Source: an uncultured Oscillospiraceae bacterium (GTDB lineage: Bacteria; Bacillota; Clostridia; Oscillospirales; Ruminococcaceae). From it: a stretch of DNA of 64,000 nt. The DNA is taken from positions 1 to 64,000 of the forward strand of contig UQDG01000009.1 in the NCBI GenBank assembly GCA_900539695.1. Direction: 5' to 3'. Below the pieces are notes generated by a model that was not told where the DNA came from, did no database searches, and saw only the letters and a list, made by a program, of their open reading frames with translations. Below are positions 61,754 through 64,000 of the stretch, one piece after another (within the stretch, counting starts at the first letter, position 1; each line of letters begins with the position of its first letter). A program made the translations under genes and the position numbers.

Positions 61754-63643
61754 TTATGCGTCCTCGGCCTCGAAGGCTTCCTGCTCCTCGGCGAGCTTTT
61801 CCCACTCGTCGTATAGTTCCTGCTGGTGGAAGCGGGTGTCGTCCAGTTCGTCGCACTTATCCCGCAGCAGCAGGTGGTCGCGCAGGACCTCGGGGTCGTT
61901 GATCTCGTTTTCCAGTTCCACGATGTGCGCGCCCAGTTCCTCGATCTGGTTCTCCACAGCTTTGATGCGGGCGCGGACCTCGGCCCGGCGCTTGCGCTGC
62001 TCTTTGCCGTAGGCCTGCTTTTTGACTGTGTCCTCGGCTTTCTGCTGTTCCTGGGTCTTGCCGTTATCGCGGTTTTGCAGGGCAGCAAAGTTCGGGTAGA
62101 AGGTTGCCTTGCCGTCTTCAAGGTACAGGATCGGACAGCCCAGGGTCTGCATCAGGTAGCGGTCATGAGTGACCAGCAGCAGCGTGCCGGTGTAGGCCAC
62201 CAACGCCTGGGTCAGGCTTTCACGCATATAAATGTCCAAGTGGTTGGTAGGCTCGTCCAGGAACATCAGGTTGGGTCGCTCGAGGGCCAGCTCGGCAAAG
62301 CGTAGGCGGGCCAGCTCGCCGCCGGAGAGGGCGGCGCAATCCTTGAACACTTCCTCGCCCCGGTAGCCAAAGCGGGCCAGGTGGCTGCGGACTTCCAGTT
62401 CGGTAAAGCGGGGGTACTGGTTCCAGATGGCATCGATGACCCTGCCGGTGCGCTTGGCCTGCTGCTGGGTGAAGACACCAGGCTTGGCGCCGCTGCCTAA
62501 GCGAACCATACCGCCGGAGGGGCGGCGCTTGCCGTCCAGCACTTGCAGCAGTGTGGACTTGCCGGTGCCGTTGGGGCCGGCGATGACCAGCTTGTCCCCA
62601 CGGTGGACCGTGTAGTCCAGCGCATCGATGAGGGTGCGTTCCCCGATGCGGACGGTGAGGTTTTTCATGATAACCAGCTCGTCATAGGGCTCGATGTCGT
62701 ACTCAAAGCGAAAGTTCAGCTCGTAGGCTTCGGCGGTCGGTGCTTCCACGATCTCCAGCTTTTCCAGCTGCTTGCGGCGGCTCTGGGCCATCTTGGTGGT
62801 GGAGGCGCGCACAAGGTTGCGGTCGACGTAGTCCTGCAGTTTGGCGGCCTTTTCCACAGCGGCATCATGCAGTTTTTGCTGGCGCTCGTCGGCGGCTTCG
62901 CGCTGGGGCAGATAGGCCGAGTAGTTGCCGCGGTAGGTCTTGATGGTCTTGCCGCGCAGCTCCCAGATGCGGGTGCAGACGGCGTCCAAAAAATAGCGGT
63001 CATGGCTGACGACCAGCACCGCGCCGCGGTAGGTCTTGAGGTAATTTTCCAGCCATTCCATGGTTTCCAGGTCCAGGTGGTTGGTAGGCTCGTCCAGGAT
63101 CAGCAGGTCAGGACGCTCCAGCAGCAGACGGGCCAGGCGCAGACGAGTCTGCTCACCGCCGGAAAGGACGCCCGCCAGTTTGACCCAGGTATCCACCGGG
63201 AAGCCCATACCGTTGAGCACCTTTTTGATCTGGGTGTCCATATTATAAGCGTCCATGGCATCCACGATGGCAGTGCAGTGGGCGATTTCCTCGGTCAGGG
63301 CTGTGTTATGCGGGTCCGCAGCCAGGCGGCGCTGCAGGTCGTCCATCTTCTGCATGGCGTCCAGAGCCGGGGCGAAGGCCAGTTTCATCGTGGCGTAAAT
63401 GTCCAGCGTGGGGGCCAGGCGGGCGTTCTGCTCCAGATAGCCGCAGGTCACGCCGGTGCCAAAGGCAGCATCGCCTGCATCGGGCAGGCTCTCGCCGCAC
63501 AGGATGCGCAGCAGCGTGGTTTTGCCGGTGCCGTTTGCGCCAATGATGCCGATGCGGTCGCCGCGCTCGACCCCGGCGTTGACGTCCTTCAGAACTTCAT
63601 GTTCGCCAAAGCTTTTGCCCAGGTTTTGCAGTTCCAACAGCAT
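61754..63643 (-). CDS. ABC-F family ATP-binding protein (ribosome-associated type)
   Basis: A 629-residue protein with two ATPase domains and no membrane segments. Walker A motifs are GANGTGKT (about 36-43) and GPNGTGKS (about 358-365), signatures LSGGEQTRLRLA and LSGGELARLRFA, and both DEPTNHLD Walker B motifs. A linker of about 80 residues separates the domains and a charged coiled coil occupies about 545-625. ABC-F proteins act on the ribosome; some confer antibiotic protection, others are housekeeping (Uup/YdiF type). I favour housekeeping. A -10-like TACAAT lies 21 bases upstream. Confidence 0.92.
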   Translation of the reverse strand: MLLELQNLGKSFGEHEVLKDVNAGVERGDRIGIIGANGTGKTTLLRILCGESLPDAGDAAFGTGVTCGYLEQNARLAPTLDIYATMKLAFAPALDAMQKMDDLQRRLAADPHNTALTEEIAHCTAIVDAMDAYNMDTQIKKVLNGMGFPVDTWVKLAGVLSGGEQTRLRLARLLLERPDLLILDEPTNHLDLETMEWLENYLKTYRGAVLVVSHDRYFLDAVCTRIWELRGKTIKTYRGNYSAYLPQREAADERQQKLHDAAVEKAAKLQDYVDRNLVRASTTKMAQSRRKQLEKLEIVEAPTAEAYELNFRFEYDIEPYDELVIMKNLTVRIGERTLIDALDYTVHRGDKLVIAGPNGTGKSTLLQVLDGKRRPSGGMVRLGSGAKPGVFTQQQAKRTGRVIDAIWNQYPRFTELEVRSHLARFGYRGEEVFKDCAALSGGELARLRFAELALERPNLMFLDEPTNHLDIYMRESLTQALVAYTGTLLLVTHDRYLMQTLGCPILYLEDGKATFYPNFAALQNRDNGKTQEQQKAEDTVKKQAYGKEQRKRRAEVRARIKAVENQIEELGAHIVELENEINDPEVLRDHLLLRDKCDELDDTRFHQQELYDEWEKLAEEQEAFEAEDA

Positions 63644-63704
63644 GGGGGTGTTTCCTCTCCTCTATTGTATCCTCTTTTGCGGTATTTCGCGTTTTTTCAC
63701 AACG

Positions 63705-63736
63705 ATGCCGCTGCCCTTGGGGAAAGGCAGCGGCAT
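63705..63736 (-). terminator. Terminator-like hairpin after the HAD hydrolase
   Basis: Perfect 11-bp stem ATGCCGCTGCC / GGCAGCGGCAT (63705-63715 with 63726-63736), 22 bases after the stop codon. The minus-strand tail is not a clean T run, so efficiency is uncertain. Confidence 0.65.
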
Positions 63737-63758
63737 ACTGCATAAGCCGCCGGGCAGT

Positions 63759-64000
63759 TTATGCTTCATTGCTGTGGCGGCGGTTGCGCACGCCGATGTT
63801 TTCCAGTTCCTCCGGCTCCATCACGATCTTGTACAGATCCTCATAGGAGCCGATCTCAAATTTGGGGCGGATGTTCGACTTGTTTTCCTCGTTTTTCAAG
63901 TTGAACCAGCAGGTATCGAGGCCTGCGTTCTGGCCACCCTTGATGTCAGCCAGCAGATCGTCGCCCACCATCAGCACACGGCTGCGGTTGGTGATGCCCA
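63759..64000 (-). CDS. HAD superfamily hydrolase, C-terminal part, cut by window end
   Basis: The visible 79 or so residues end a HAD family protein: VLMVGDDLLADIKGGQNAG is HAD motif IV (GDD..D), followed by TCWFNLKN and EDLYKIV, typical of YjjG/YfnB-like nucleotidases. The frame is open to the window edge (GITNRSRVLMVGDD), so the start and catalytic N-terminus lie beyond base 64000. Substrate unknown. Confidence 0.85.
   Translation of the reverse strand, partial: GITNRSRVLMVGDDLLADIKGGQNAGLDTCWFNLKNEENKSNIRPKFEIGSYEDLYKIVMEPEELENIGVRNRRHSNEA

Noticed and set aside
61754..63643. ABC-F protein as an antibiotic-resistance gene
   Set aside because: The linker is long but the overall form and context (no resistance or mobile genes) fit the housekeeping ABC-F group; no specific resistance subfamily motif is recognised.

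Overview
The window is a chromosomal, gene-dense, GC-rich stretch of a low-branching Firmicutes genome, most likely a Clostridia of the Oscillospiraceae/Ruminococcaceae (Faecalibacterium-Gemmiger-Subdoligranulum type). The reasons are a perfect CIRCE operator in front of groES-groEL, a T-box leader in front of alaS, the small families DUF951 and DUF4364, the TIGR03960/TIGR03936 radical-SAM pair, HPr kinase, WhiA and RapZ, together with many AGGAGG ribosome sites and promoters of the TTGNNN-17-TATAAT type. The genus is inference only. No phage, transposase, CRISPR array or resistance island is visible.

Layout. 1-145: 3' end of a tRNA-Ala and terminators. 166-5099 (minus): DUF951, release factor 1, threonylcarbamoyl-AMP synthase, dephospho-CoA kinase, lytic transglycosylase and M18 aminopeptidase, tightly packed or overlapping. 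5247-6818 (plus): S1-domain protein and DUF4364 protein. 6937-11866 (minus): a complete branched-chain amino acid ABC transporter (binding lipoprotein, two permeases, two ATPases). 12198-15742 (plus): xanthine phosphoribosyltransferase, a large polytopic membrane protein and an RluA-type pseudouridine synthase. 15795-25666 (minus): RNase M5-like protein, DNA polymerase III delta, ComEC, a phosphoribosyltransferase, a HIT protein, AlaRS with T-box, a class B penicillin-binding protein and a VanZ-like protein. 25801-31553 (minus): protein-quality-control genes groEL, groES, clpX, clpP and trigger factor.

31693-42540 (minus): metallophosphoesterase, threonine synthase, the rplS-lepB-rbgA-rnhB-yraN block, the radical-SAM pair, rpsB-tsf and pfkA. 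42691-51727 (minus): an apparently single operon hprK-PHP phosphatase-glucokinase-murB-rapZ-whiA-dnaE, linking carbon-catabolite control, wall precursor synthesis and replication; yvcK, which usually lies between rapZ and whiA, is absent. 51898-61569 (minus): a roughly 10-kb surface-polysaccharide operon with eight overlapping or nearly abutting genes (DUF4422, two GT2 glycosyltransferases, a HAD/COG5610 protein, a sugar epimerase-like SDR, two RgpF-like proteins, an acyltransferase). 61754-64000 (minus): an ABC-F protein and the end of a HAD hydrolase cut by the window edge.

The observations most worth a second look are a 162-bp inverted-repeat element wedged between the clpX stop codon and its terminator, an acyltransferase whose conserved N-terminus can only be read from an ATC codon, a G10 tract serving as the rapZ ribosome-binding site, a ComEC whose C-terminal domain has lost the metal-binding residues of its family, and the polysaccharide operon, where one of two RgpF paralogues has an eroded second half.
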